From NCBI GenBank assembly GCA_041685355.1, contig JAWLFY010000009.1, positions 4,813-68,812 of the forward strand: 64,000 nucleotides of DNA, read 5' to 3'. The stretch is from JAWLFY01 sp041685355. GTDB lineage: Bacteria; Planctomycetota; Planctomycetia; Pirellulales; Pirellulaceae. Both the position numbers and the translations under genes were made by a program. This document shows, piece by piece, positions 53,574 to 62,330 of the stretch. The first letter of the stretch is position 1; each line of letters opens with the position of its first letter. The notes beneath the pieces are model-generated. The model saw only the letters and a program-made list of their open reading frames with translations, was not told the origin of the DNA and did no database searches.

Positions 53574-54530
53574 GTGACGCCCGATCCCAACCCGCCATTG
53601 CGACTGCCACGCCGGGCCCCCGACGCGCACAAGGGGGCTTTCGGCCGCGTGCTGCTGGTCGGCGGTTCTCGAGGGATGGCCGGGTCGGTCGCGCTTTCGG
53701 CCCATGCGGCGCTGCGGGCCGGGGCCGGGCTCGTTTCGGCTGCCGTCCCCGATCGCTGTCTCGAAACGGTCGCCGCGTTCCATCCGTGTGTGATGACCGT
53801 TCCGCTCGCCGACGACGGGACGGGCCGATTCGACGCGGCCGCGGCGGACGAGCTAGCGAACCGGCTCGACGGCACAACCGCCCTCGGGTGCGGCCCCGGC
53901 ATGACCACCGCCCCTGGGGCGTTTGCCGTCGTCCGGCGACTTCTGGAATCCGACAACACCCCGCTCGTCGTGGACGCCGACGGGATCAACGTGATGGCGA
54001 AACTCGGGTGGCCCGGTGACGCCTCCCGCAGGCCCGGTGACGCCTCCCGCAGGCCCGGTGACCCCTCCCGCAGGCCCGGCACGCCGAGGCGGTTCCTCGT
54101 GTTGACGCCACACCCCGGCGAATTGTCCCGACTGGTCGGCGTCGACCCCTCCGATCGGGAATCCCAGATCGAGGCGGCCCAAGAACTGGCGGGTCGCTCG
54201 GGCGCCGTGATCGTGGTCAAAGGGGGCCCCACCGTGATCGTCGACGGCAACGATCGATGGACCAACCCGACCGGGAATCCGGGGATGGCGACCGCCGGCA
54301 GCGGAGACGTGTTAACGGGCGTGATCACGTCGTTGTGCGCCCAGGGGCTCTCCGCGACCGACGCCGCGCGGCTGGGCGTTTGGGTCCACGGCCGGGCCGG
54401 CGACTTGGTCGCTAGCCGAATCGGACCGGCAGGGATGATCGCGAGCGACCTGATCGACGGCGTCGCCGAAGCGATCTGGGAGGTCCAAGCGGAGGAGGAA
54501 GCCGGGCTTCGAACGGGCGTCGATGCGTGA
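53574..54530 (+). CDS. nnrD: ADP-dependent NAD(P)H-hydrate dehydratase
   Basis: Repairs hydrated NADH/NADPH (NNRD/CARKD family, ribokinase-like). Seen: KGAFGRVLLVGGSRGMAGS, ALGCGPGM, VVDADGIN, LTPHPGELSRL and NPGMATAGSGDVLTGV with the catalytic Asp. 318 aa, GTG start 6 nt after larB. Between VVDADGIN and LTPHPGE is an in-frame insertion of three 7-residue repeats (PGDASRR type), encoded by a 21-bp tandem repeat. The epimerase half (NnrE) is absent, so this is the single-domain form. Confidence 0.92.
   Translation: MTPDPNPPLRLPRRAPDAHKGAFGRVLLVGGSRGMAGSVALSAHAALRAGAGLVSAAVPDRCLETVAAFHPCVMTVPLADDGTGRFDAAAADELANRLDGTTALGCGPGMTTAPGAFAVVRRLLESDNTPLVVDADGINVMAKLGWPGDASRRPGDASRRPGDPSRRPGTPRRFLVLTPHPGELSRLVGVDPSDRESQIEAAQELAGRSGAVIVVKGGPTVIVDGNDRWTNPTGNPGMATAGSGDVLTGVITSLCAQGLSATDAARLGVWVHGRAGDLVASRIGPAGMIASDLIDGVAEAIWEVQAEEEAGLRTGVDA
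54010..54072. repeat. 21-bp in-frame tandem repeat inside nnrD
   Basis: Three copies of ggcccggtgacgcctcccgc plus a (54010-54030, 54031-54051, 54052-54072; the third has one change). It encodes a heptapeptide series inserted in a surface loop ahead of the LTPHPGE motif. The 21-bp unit preserves the frame. Confidence 0.9.
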
Positions 54531-54604
54531 CATAATCTGGGCCTGACATCCGCTCGGCCTGACATCCGCTCGGCCTGACATCCGCTCGGCCTGACATCGT
54601 CTCG
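54525..54604. repeat. 16-bp tandem repeat starting across the nnrD stop codon
   Basis: A degenerate first unit gcgtgacataatctgg (54525-54540) contains the nnrD TGA. It is followed in register by gcctgacatccgctcg at 54541, 54557 and 54573, and gcctgacatcgtctcg at 54589. The array lies between nnrD and ribF. Confidence 0.9.
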
Positions 54605-54627
54605 CCCTATCGCCGCCTCGCCCCCCG

Positions 54628-54663
54628 TTGGTCCCCACCGATCCGGTCGTCCCCACCGATGCA
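54628..54663. repeat. Short direct repeat before ribF
   Basis: Two ~18-bp units sharing gtccccaccgat (about 54631 and 54649), immediately upstream of the ribF start. Confidence 0.5.
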
Positions 54664-54678
54664 ACTCCGAATTCGATC

Positions 54679-55641
54679 GTGACGCAGCTGGTACCGCTCG
54701 CCCGCATCACCGCTTCCGTCCGCGGCGGGGCGGTCAGCATCGGCAATTTCGACGGGGTACACGTCGGTCACGCGGCGTTGCTCCGCCGCGTCCGGCGAAT
54801 GGCGGATCGGGTCGGCGGTCCCGCCGTCGCGGTCGCGTTCGACCCCCACCCGGCCGCCGTGCTCCGGCCCGAAGCGGCGCCGGCGAAACTCACGTGGCTC
54901 GAACGCCGGGCGGAACTCCTTGCCCCACACGGCATCGATTTCCTGGTCGTCTGCGAGGTGACAGCGGAGTTCTTGCGGATGTCGGCCGCCCGTTTTTTCG
55001 ACGACCTGATCGTCGGCCGACTCGCCGCGCGAGGAATCGTCGAAGGCCCGAACTTTTACTTCGGACGCGATCGCCAAGGCGACGTGACGCTCCTGAAAAC
55101 GCTATGCGAACGACAAGGCGTCGAGCTGGAGATCGCCGACCCGACGCCCGCGCCAAACGACAACGGGCACCCGATGGTCAGCAGCACGCGGATCCGGAAG
55201 CTGGTCGCTCGGGGTGAGATCGAAGTGGCGAATCGCTCCCTCGGACATCCCCATCGGATCCGCGGACGCGTCGTGACCGGGGACCGGCGAGGCCGCGAAA
55301 TCGGGTTTCCGACCGCAAACCTCGCCGACGTCGACGTGCTCCTTCCGGCCCCCGGTGTCTACGGCGGGACCGCGATCGTCAGCGACGGGGCGCGGCACCC
55401 CGCGGCGATCCACCTCGGACCGCGGCCCACCTTCGACGCCCCGGACACGGAGGCCCCGAAGGTGGAGGTCCATCTGCTCGACTACTCGGGGGACCTCTAC
55501 GGCCAGCGGCTGCAGGTTGACTTGCTCACGCAGGTCCGTGACATTGCCCGCTTCGATTCCGCGGAACAGCTCGTCGAGCAACTCCAGCGCGACGTCCTCG
55601 CGATCCGTCGGCGATGGCCGACGCTCGATCCCGAACGCTGA
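54679..55641 (+). CDS. ribF: Bifunctional riboflavin kinase / FAD synthetase
   Basis: Makes FMN and FAD. Seen: FAD synthetase domain with VSIGNFDGVHVGHAALLRR, AFDPHPAAVL and STRIRKLVARGEIEVAN; riboflavin kinase domain with GREIGFPTANL, VYGGTAIV and VEVHLLDYSGDLYGQRL. 320 aa. GTG at 54679 gives the usual N-terminus; the frame is open upstream to 54628 through repeat DNA. Confidence 0.95.
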   Translation: MTQLVPLARITASVRGGAVSIGNFDGVHVGHAALLRRVRRMADRVGGPAVAVAFDPHPAAVLRPEAAPAKLTWLERRAELLAPHGIDFLVVCEVTAEFLRMSAARFFDDLIVGRLAARGIVEGPNFYFGRDRQGDVTLLKTLCERQGVELEIADPTPAPNDNGHPMVSSTRIRKLVARGEIEVANRSLGHPHRIRGRVVTGDRRGREIGFPTANLADVDVLLPAPGVYGGTAIVSDGARHPAAIHLGPRPTFDAPDTEAPKVEVHLLDYSGDLYGQRLQVDLLTQVRDIARFDSAEQLVEQLQRDVLAIRRRWPTLDPER

Positions 55642-55709
55642 CGCTTGCCACCCATCCGCAAACCGCCCCGCCCTCCGCCGTGGCGGGAAGCCACGAGGAA
55701 CGATCGCTC

Positions 55710-56696
55710 ATGGGCGCCAATTGGAACGCTTTCGTCGACCAGATCCGGCACTACGAGTCATTCGTATTGGTGAGCCATCTACGCCCCGACTGCGACGCGT
55801 TGGGGAGCGAACTGGGGATGGCGGAAATCCTCCGTACCGTCGGCAAACGGGTGCGGATCATCAACGCCCACCGGACACCGCCGGCCCTCGAGTTCCTGGA
55901 CCCCGCGCGGAACATCGAAGTCCTCGGCGACGACGTCGAGCCGGATCAGATCACCGCCGACTGCATCATGGTCCTCGATACGAGCGCCTGGGCACAACTC
56001 GGCGATATGGGAGACGTGATCCGCAGTTCCTCCGCCGACAAAATCGTGGTCGATCACCACATCGGTGAAGACGACCTGGGGGCGATCCTCTACAAGGATT
56101 ACCAGGCGGAGGCGACCGGGCACCTCGTCGTCCAGGCGGCCGACGCGCTCGGCGTCCCGCTGACACGCACGATCGCGGTCCCGCTGTTCGCCGCGATCGC
56201 CACCGACACCGGTTGGTTCCGCTTCGGAAGCGTGACCGCCGAGACCTACCGTGTGATCGCGCGACTGGTCGACGCCGGCGTCGTCCCCTGTGAAATCTAC
56301 GAAGACCTCTACGAGCGGGACACGCTCGGACGGGTCAAGCTCCGCGGGCTGATCCTGTCGCGGACCGAAATCGAGCTCGACGGGGCGCTCGCCCACACCT
56401 ACGTCAACCCCGAAGACTTCGAGGCGATGGGGGCGTTGCCAGGGGACACCGAGGATTCGATCAACGGGATGCTCACCATCCGCGGGACGAAAGCGGCGGT
56501 GATCATGATCGGCCAGCTCCGCGGGGGCTACAAACTGAGCTTCCGTAGCCGCTGTGCGATGGACTGCAGCGAGGTCGCGGCCCGGTTCGGCGGCGGCGGA
56601 CACAAGGCGGCCGCCGGAGCGTTCCTCGAAGGAACCCTCGATGACGTCCGCGATCGTGTCCTGCCGGTCGTGCGAAAAGCCGTCAGCGAAGGATGA
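55710..56696 (+). CDS. DHH-DHHA1 phosphoesterase, NrnA-like oligoribonuclease/pAp phosphatase
   Basis: 328 aa. Seen: SHLRPDCDALGSELG (metal site, with Cys where the family usually has Gly), VLDTSAWAQLG, VVDHHIG (the DHH motif) and the C-terminal DHHA1 glycine motif FGGGGHKAAAGAF. Such enzymes degrade short RNA oligomers and 3'-phosphoadenosine 5'-phosphate. The ATG at 55710 follows GAGGAA by 9 nt. The 3' end overlaps the convergent gene by 14 nt. Confidence 0.9.
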   Translation: MGANWNAFVDQIRHYESFVLVSHLRPDCDALGSELGMAEILRTVGKRVRIINAHRTPPALEFLDPARNIEVLGDDVEPDQITADCIMVLDTSAWAQLGDMGDVIRSSSADKIVVDHHIGEDDLGAILYKDYQAEATGHLVVQAADALGVPLTRTIAVPLFAAIATDTGWFRFGSVTAETYRVIARLVDAGVVPCEIYEDLYERDTLGRVKLRGLILSRTEIELDGALAHTYVNPEDFEAMGALPGDTEDSINGMLTIRGTKAAVIMIGQLRGGYKLSFRSRCAMDCSEVAARFGGGGHKAAAGAFLEGTLDDVRDRVLPVVRKAVSEG

Positions 56697-58740
56697 ACCC
56701 GTTGAGGGTCCACCCGTCATCGGTCGACTCGACAAAACTTCCGCCCGGCCGAAAGTAGTGATCGATCTGCTCCACCGGCGGCAGCGTCCCCCCGTCGATC
56801 GACCCCGGCCCGGTCGCGTCCGGCGTCCGCGCGAATCGCCTCAGCAACGAGGCGCCAAGCGAATCGATGTCTTGAAGCTCACCCCGCCGCAGCAATTCGT
56901 ATTTGACTCGCAACGAAAGCCGCAACCGAACGACGCGGTCAACCGCGACCTCGTCAGCACCCAATCGACGGAGCTCGTCGACCATCTGACCCAAACCCTC
57001 GCCGGCGTCCGCCTCCGGCCCGGTTCCCCCCGCGGCAGGCTCACCCGAAATCCGCCGAGCCGTCCGAATCAATAACTCGGGATGGCTGGAAAACATCAAG
57101 TACGGCGCGTCGGAACCGGGACCCTGGTCGACGAGCGCGATCGCCCAATGCTCCAACAACGGCGGCGGCGGGTCCGACTCCGCTTCGACCTCGTCAAATC
57201 CCAAGTCGGCAAACAGGTCATCGTCAAAATCGGTTTCCGACCGGTTGCGATCCACCACCCAAATCTCGACGCCGGGGACGGCGTCGATCACCGTCACGTC
57301 CGGCTCCACCTCCATCGTGTCGCGAACGACCTGACGAATCACCTCCGCGTCCTTCACCCGAATCCCGACCAACATCCGGTCGGAATCGACCGACGCGGGG
57401 AGCGTGTTGTCGGTGACAAGGATCGCTTGGTCGTCCAAATTGGGGAGCACGTCTTCCACGAGATCGATCTGTGGCCCTTCTTCGTCCTCGCGAATGTCAC
57501 GGATCATCGACTGAAAGATCTCGTCGTCCCCAAGCGCCTCGTTGACGAGCGTCTCCGAAGCCCAAAACGCCTTTTCCATTTTCCAGTTGAATCGCAGGAA
57601 CGTCGCCACCTCGGAATCCACCCAACTCGGTATGTCGGCGAGCGGAAGGTTGGGTAGCTGCAGCATCCGCGCCGCCAACTCGTAGCGACCCGAATCGGCC
57701 GTTGTCGGAGGGGCGAGCACGAACCCGCGGTGCAACAGGTCGTATCGGTCGACGCCCAAACCGACGACCCCTCCGGCTGCGAGCACCGCGTTGAACCCCT
57801 GGTTCTCCAGCAGCCTCACAATGTCGACCTGATTCCCACGGTCAACCTCCATCACCTCGCGGAGAATCCGCCCCATCTGGAACGGCCTCGCGAACCACTC
57901 GAGCCCCACCGCCCCGTCATCCAACCCTGCCCCGTCATCCGCCGCGTCCCCGCCGTCCGCCTTTTCTGCTGCGTCTTCGGTCTGCTCCCCCGACACCCCG
58001 GCGATGTCCGCCTCGAGCCGCTCGCGACTCCGATCGGTGACCGACCGGAACGCTTCGACCGTGGCGATCGCGGGGCCCTTCGGATTCCCGTCGATCGCGT
58101 CGAGCAGGTCGAACACGACCGAGTCTCGGTCCGCGGCAATCACACGCGACTCATCCGCCGTGATCACGATCTCCTCGATCTTCAGTTGACCCGGCTTCGG
58201 CTTGCGGGCGTAAACGCGGACCGGGGTCCCGTTGTGCTCGACGTCCTTTCGGGTCGCCCCTTGGGCCTTCAGATCCCCGTCGATCGCCTCGAGCGTCGTG
58301 TCCAGCTCGTCTTTCATTCCGCGAGTATCGGCGATCACGCACATCGCATACGGACGTCGCTTGTCCCTCTCGAACGGCAGCCACGCCACCACGACTTCCC
58401 CCGAAGCGATGTCGTACAGATCCCCCGGCTTCAAACCGACTTTCGAGTCGATCGATTCGAAGTACCGCCGCGACCGCTCCCGCTGCGCCGCCCGAAACGG
58501 ATCCAAAAGCGGGTCGTCCATCAGCTTCCCAAAATTGGTCTCGCCCCATGCGGCACAAAAAGCCGGGACATCAGGGATCCGAACCACCCCCGCCGTCGAA
58601 TCGGGGAGCAACCGGGTTGCCTCGACGAAACCGCCCGCCCCACCGGGATCCTGTCCCCCTGCGCCGCGAATGGGGATCAACGCCGTCGCGACGACGAGCA
58701 CGATCGGGAAGGGGCCGCGAGAAATTCGTGAGGCGTTCAT
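56683..58740 (-). CDS. Large exported planctomycete protein of unknown function
   Basis: 685 aa. Seen: a hydrophobic N-terminus (FPIVLVVATALIPI) and a long acidic soluble body. LLPDSTAGVVRIPDVPAF and the later SRVIAADRDSVVFDLLDAID are typical of a planctomycete-specific family of membrane or secreted proteins, distantly like DUF3352. A Gly/Asp/Ala-rich low-complexity stretch sits at about residues 255-285. There are no catalytic motifs I recognise. Divergent from purB. Confidence 0.75.
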   Translation of the reverse strand: MNASRISRGPFPIVLVVATALIPIRGAGGQDPGGAGGFVEATRLLPDSTAGVVRIPDVPAFCAAWGETNFGKLMDDPLLDPFRAAQRERSRRYFESIDSKVGLKPGDLYDIASGEVVVAWLPFERDKRRPYAMCVIADTRGMKDELDTTLEAIDGDLKAQGATRKDVEHNGTPVRVYARKPKPGQLKIEEIVITADESRVIAADRDSVVFDLLDAIDGNPKGPAIATVEAFRSVTDRSRERLEADIAGVSGEQTEDAAEKADGGDAADDGAGLDDGAVGLEWFARPFQMGRILREVMEVDRGNQVDIVRLLENQGFNAVLAAGGVVGLGVDRYDLLHRGFVLAPPTTADSGRYELAARMLQLPNLPLADIPSWVDSEVATFLRFNWKMEKAFWASETLVNEALGDDEIFQSMIRDIREDEEGPQIDLVEDVLPNLDDQAILVTDNTLPASVDSDRMLVGIRVKDAEVIRQVVRDTMEVEPDVTVIDAVPGVEIWVVDRNRSETDFDDDLFADLGFDEVEAESDPPPPLLEHWAIALVDQGPGSDAPYLMFSSHPELLIRTARRISGEPAAGGTGPEADAGEGLGQMVDELRRLGADEVAVDRVVRLRLSLRVKYELLRRGELQDIDSLGASLLRRFARTPDATGPGSIDGGTLPPVEQIDHYFRPGGSFVESTDDGWTLNGFILR

Positions 58741-58858
58741 TCAAGATCCGCAATTTTCGGAAGCAACGTTCGGGACCCAACGAATTGCGGTCCCACCGCC
58801 AGCCAGTATGTTATCGAACTCGTTTTCTCCCTGAAACGCCGTATTCGCTAGTGGTGGC

Positions 58859-60301
58859 ATGACCGATTCGACTCTCCCTCCTTACCAAAACCCCTTGATC
58901 GAGCGGTATGCATCACGGGAAATGGCCGCCCTGTGGGGCCCGGATCGGCGGTTCCGCACCTGGCGGTCGCTCTGGATCGCGCTGGCCGAATCCCAGCAGC
59001 AACTCGGGATTTCGATCAGCGACGCCCAACTCGACGAACTCCGCGAGTACCGCGACCGGCTGAACCTCCAACGGGCCGCGGAGTACGAACGGCGGCTGCG
59101 ACACGACGTGATGGCCCACGTCCACGCCTACGGCGAACAATGCCCAGCGGCCCGACCGATCCTGCACCTCGGGGCGACCAGCTGCTTTGTCACCGATAAC
59201 GCCGACCTGATCCTGATCCGCGACGCCCTCCAACTCGTGGCGGTCCGACTCGCCGCCACGATCGACCGCTTGGCCACCTTCGCCGCCCAGTGGCGCGCCC
59301 TCCCCTGCCTCGCGTTCACCCACTTCCAACCCGCCCAACCGACCACCGTCGGGAAACGGGCCTGCCTGTGGGCCTACGATCTCGTCCTCGACCTGCAGGA
59401 AATCGAGCACCGGATCGGCCATTTGCGGGCCCGCGGGGCGAAAGGGACCACCGGGACCCAAGCGAGCTTCCTCCAGCTCTTCGGCGGGAACGCCGACAAG
59501 GTCCGCCAGCTCGAACGCTCGATCGCGGACAAACTTGGCTTCGCCGATACCTATTCGGTGACCGGACAAACGTACCCCCGCAAGATCGACAGCCAAGTCG
59601 TCGACGCGGCCTCCGGCGTCGCGCAAAGCCTGCACAAGATCGCGACCGATGTCCGTCTCCTCGCCGGACGCAAGGAAATCGAAGAACCGTTCGAGACCGA
59701 CCAGATCGGCAGCTCCGCGATGGCCTACAAGCGAAACCCGATGCGGTGCGAACGAATCTGTGGCCTCTCCCGGTTCGCGATCAGCCTGCAAAGCAGCCCC
59801 GCGATGACCGCCGCGACCCAGTGGATGGAGCGAACACTCGACGACAGCGCCAACCGCCGGCTGGTGATCCCCCAAGCCTTCCTGGCGATCGACGCGGCGC
59901 TCGTCCTGATGCAAAACGTCGCCGAGGGGTTGGTCGTCTACCCCAAAACGATCCGGCGAAACTTGGCCGCCGAACTCCCGTTCATGGCGACCGAAAATAT
60001 CTTGATGCAAGCCGTCGCCGCCGGGGGCGACCGCCAAGAACTGCACGAAAAAATCCGCGTCCACAGCCAAGCCGCCGCCGCCCAGGTCAAACAGGAAGGG
60101 GCCGACAACGACCTCCTCGATCGCCTACGCGGTGACGACGCGTTCGCCCAAGTCGACCTCGACGCCGCCACCGAACCGCTCGCGTTCGTCGGCCGCGCCC
60201 CCGAACAGGTCGACGAGTTCATCGAACAGCAGGTCGAACCGATCCGGGCCCGCTATGCCAACCACGAAGGAGGCCCGCCGAGCGTCGAAGTCTCGGTCTG
60301 A
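58859..60301 (+). CDS. purB: Adenylosuccinate lyase
   Basis: Cleaves SAICAR and adenylosuccinate in purine synthesis. Seen: NPLIERYASREMAALWG at the N-terminus, RHDVMAHVHAYGEQCP, LHLGATSCFVTDNAD, THFQPAQPTTVGKRA and the superfamily signature loop GSSAMAYKRNPMRCE. 480 aa corresponds to the longer, eukaryote-like PurB form. It starts with ATG at 58859. Confidence 0.95.
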   Translation: MTDSTLPPYQNPLIERYASREMAALWGPDRRFRTWRSLWIALAESQQQLGISISDAQLDELREYRDRLNLQRAAEYERRLRHDVMAHVHAYGEQCPAARPILHLGATSCFVTDNADLILIRDALQLVAVRLAATIDRLATFAAQWRALPCLAFTHFQPAQPTTVGKRACLWAYDLVLDLQEIEHRIGHLRARGAKGTTGTQASFLQLFGGNADKVRQLERSIADKLGFADTYSVTGQTYPRKIDSQVVDAASGVAQSLHKIATDVRLLAGRKEIEEPFETDQIGSSAMAYKRNPMRCERICGLSRFAISLQSSPAMTAATQWMERTLDDSANRRLVIPQAFLAIDAALVLMQNVAEGLVVYPKTIRRNLAAELPFMATENILMQAVAAGGDRQELHEKIRVHSQAAAAQVKQEGADNDLLDRLRGDDAFAQVDLDAATEPLAFVGRAPEQVDEFIEQQVEPIRARYANHEGGPPSVEVSV

Positions 60302-60347
60302 ACCGTTCGGGAGGGCTCGCGACGATGCCTCCGCCCGACGCCGTGAT

Positions 60348-61247
60348 TCAATCTCGCGGTGAGACGACGTTTGCTGTCGCGGCGTTTGGCCGACGAACTC
60401 GCCGCCGGCGAACGCGCGAGACCAACACGCTGACGCCCGCGACCAAGCCCAACGCGAACAGCGACCCCGGCTCCGGGACCGCCGTGATCCGCAGGCTGTC
60501 GATCGCCGCATACTTCGGCGTGTTGACCCCCCACTGGCCCACGTCCGACGAGGCAAACTGCAACCCGACCGACCGGGCGTCACCCAACGACGACAGCTCC
60601 AGGTACTCCCACGTGTCGACGATCTTTCCCTCGTCGCCACGAAAATCTGCTAAGAAAAATTCCACTTCGCCCGTTTTCGCCCCCCCACGATCGGCCCCGG
60701 ACCAGCCCTCAAACGTCACCGAGAAAAAGTCGTTGTCGTCCGTCGAAAACGCTTTCGCGAAGTCATCCCCGTCCCGCATCGAGAGCGCGGCATAGGTCGA
60801 ATTGGTCACCCGCGTCGATTCGATCCGCGTCAGTTCCGGAAGATTGAAATACGCCCCGTCGCCGTTCGCCATCGCGTACGTCCCGCCAGCCACCGTGTTC
60901 CCCACCCCATCGCTTCCGCCGCCGGCGAACGCCGCGAACTGGTTCGCGGCCCCCGGCGTCGTCGTATCCGTCTGGCTCGAGATCGAAAATCCGCTCCACG
61001 AATCCCAAGTCGGGTCGACTCGGTTGATGAACCCGACACCGTCAATTTCGATGGTGCCCACCTGCTCTGGGCCGTGCTGTCCTTGTACTTCGACCGCGTT
61101 ATCCGCCGGGCCGCGAAAGAAACCGTCTGCCCCAAGGTCGAACCCTTCCAAGTCGATGACCACTTCGGCGTGACAAACTGAAGTCACCACGAAGACCGTC
61201 GAAAGAACAGTCGTCCAAATTGCTGACCGATTAATAGGTCCGCACAT
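60348..61247 (-). CDS. DUF4465-type PEP-CTERM surface protein
   Basis: 299 aa. Seen: signal peptide AIWTTVLSTVFVVTSVCHA; a beta-rich body with WDSWSGFSISSQTDTTTPG and ANQFAAFAGGG (the DUF4465 pattern) and YAAIDSLRITA; then VPEP, a transmembrane helix and an arginine tail for exosortase processing. AAGGA lies 9 nt before the ATG. It is the last gene of the cobalamin-riboswitch operon (87 nt after the DUF1559 gene). I recall, without certainty, that DUF4465 proteins occur in cobalamin loci of Bacteroidota. Likely a surface B12-related binding protein (inference). Confidence 0.82.
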   Translation of the reverse strand: MCGPINRSAIWTTVLSTVFVVTSVCHAEVVIDLEGFDLGADGFFRGPADNAVEVQGQHGPEQVGTIEIDGVGFINRVDPTWDSWSGFSISSQTDTTTPGAANQFAAFAGGGSDGVGNTVAGGTYAMANGDGAYFNLPELTRIESTRVTNSTYAALSMRDGDDFAKAFSTDDNDFFSVTFEGWSGADRGGAKTGEVEFFLADFRGDEGKIVDTWEYLELSSLGDARSVGLQFASSDVGQWGVNTPKYAAIDSLRITAVPEPGSLFALGLVAGVSVLVSRVRRRRVRRPNAATANVVSPRD

Positions 61248-61334
61248 GCTAGAAATCCTTAAACCTGGGAGAGATGCTTAGAAACCTGTAACGTGTCCGT
61301 CGCCCCATCGGGAAAACAGAAACGGAACCAACGA

Positions 61335-62327
61335 TCAAAACTCGGTCACGACCTCACCGCCGCTTCGCGACAACAAGGCCGCGAGGATCCCGATGTCGAG
61401 CTGATCGCTGACGAAATGAGAAGAACCGTCCGCCAGCGCGAACACGCTGCCGCCGACGTGATAGCTATGAAACTCTTGCCCGAAGTCGCACACGTCCCCC
61501 GCCGGACTTCGGAACGCGGGGTGACAAGGGGCCCACGACGATCCCGGCCGAACACGGGCGTCGAGCGGCACGCTCTGATCGAACACGTTCTTGTGCCCGA
61601 TCCAAATCGAATGCAGCCCCTCCGCCGCCTCGCCGACCATGATCGTCTGGGACAATCCGTCGCGGATGTCTCGGGTGCCGACGTCTTGGTCCGACCCGAG
61701 CATTAACGTCCCCCGACCGCCGCCGCCGCCGGAGTACCGGTTGGGGCAACCCCGGTCGGGATAGCAACGCAGACTCCGTTCGCCGTAGTTGCCGCCGTAG
61801 TCGGTTCGCGCGAACCGGGCTTCCGACCCCAAATCGTCACCGTTCGGCCGTAACATCGAAGACTTGGGCGCCGACGGGCAGAGGTAGGTCGACACCGGCG
61901 TCCGCCCCGCCTCCGCGTTCACCGGATGGATGAACGGTTCACCAGGGTCGATCGATTCATACACCGCGGACTGCTCGATGAACGGCAACAATGCGGCGCC
62001 CCACGACAGCCGCCAACGGGCCCGGATCGCCGGATCGGTCAAGCTGACCACCCCGGCGCCCCCCTTCGGAAACACGCGGTGCGCCGATTCATAGTTGTGC
62101 AGCCCGATCGCGATCTGGCGGAGATTGTTCTGGCATTGAACCCGCCGCGCCGCTTCGCGAGCCGACTGTACCGCCGGCAACAGCAACCCGATCAAGATCG
62201 AGACGATGGCGATCACCACCAACAACTCGACCAACGACATCGCTCGCCGCGCCGAGCACAATACTCCCCGCGCCGAGCACAAGAAACGTGACCGGCGTTT
62301 GGCGGAGTGTCGGAAGCGGATCGTCAC
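61335..62327 (-). CDS. DUF1559 family protein, prepilin-like, in the cobalamin locus
   Basis: 330 aa from GTG. Seen: an extended basic leader with a duplicated LCSARGVLCSARRA peptide (encoded by a 23-bp repeat near 62250-62285), prepilin helix MSLVELLVVIAIVSILIGLL, QSAREAARRVQCQNNLRQ, and the C-terminal H-x9-DG motif (HVGGSVFALADGSSHF). The leader glycine before SLVEL is Ala-Met rather than Gly-Phe, so peptidase cleavage is uncertain. 3 nt after the DUF1289 stop, in the B12-regulated operon. Confidence 0.85.
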   Translation of the reverse strand: MTIRFRHSAKRRSRFLCSARGVLCSARRAMSLVELLVVIAIVSILIGLLLPAVQSAREAARRVQCQNNLRQIAIGLHNYESAHRVFPKGGAGVVSLTDPAIRARWRLSWGAALLPFIEQSAVYESIDPGEPFIHPVNAEAGRTPVSTYLCPSAPKSSMLRPNGDDLGSEARFARTDYGGNYGERSLRCYPDRGCPNRYSGGGGGRGTLMLGSDQDVGTRDIRDGLSQTIMVGEAAEGLHSIWIGHKNVFDQSVPLDARVRPGSSWAPCHPAFRSPAGDVCDFGQEFHSYHVGGSVFALADGSSHFVSDQLDIGILAALLSRSGGEVVTEF

Positions 62328-62330
62328 GTG

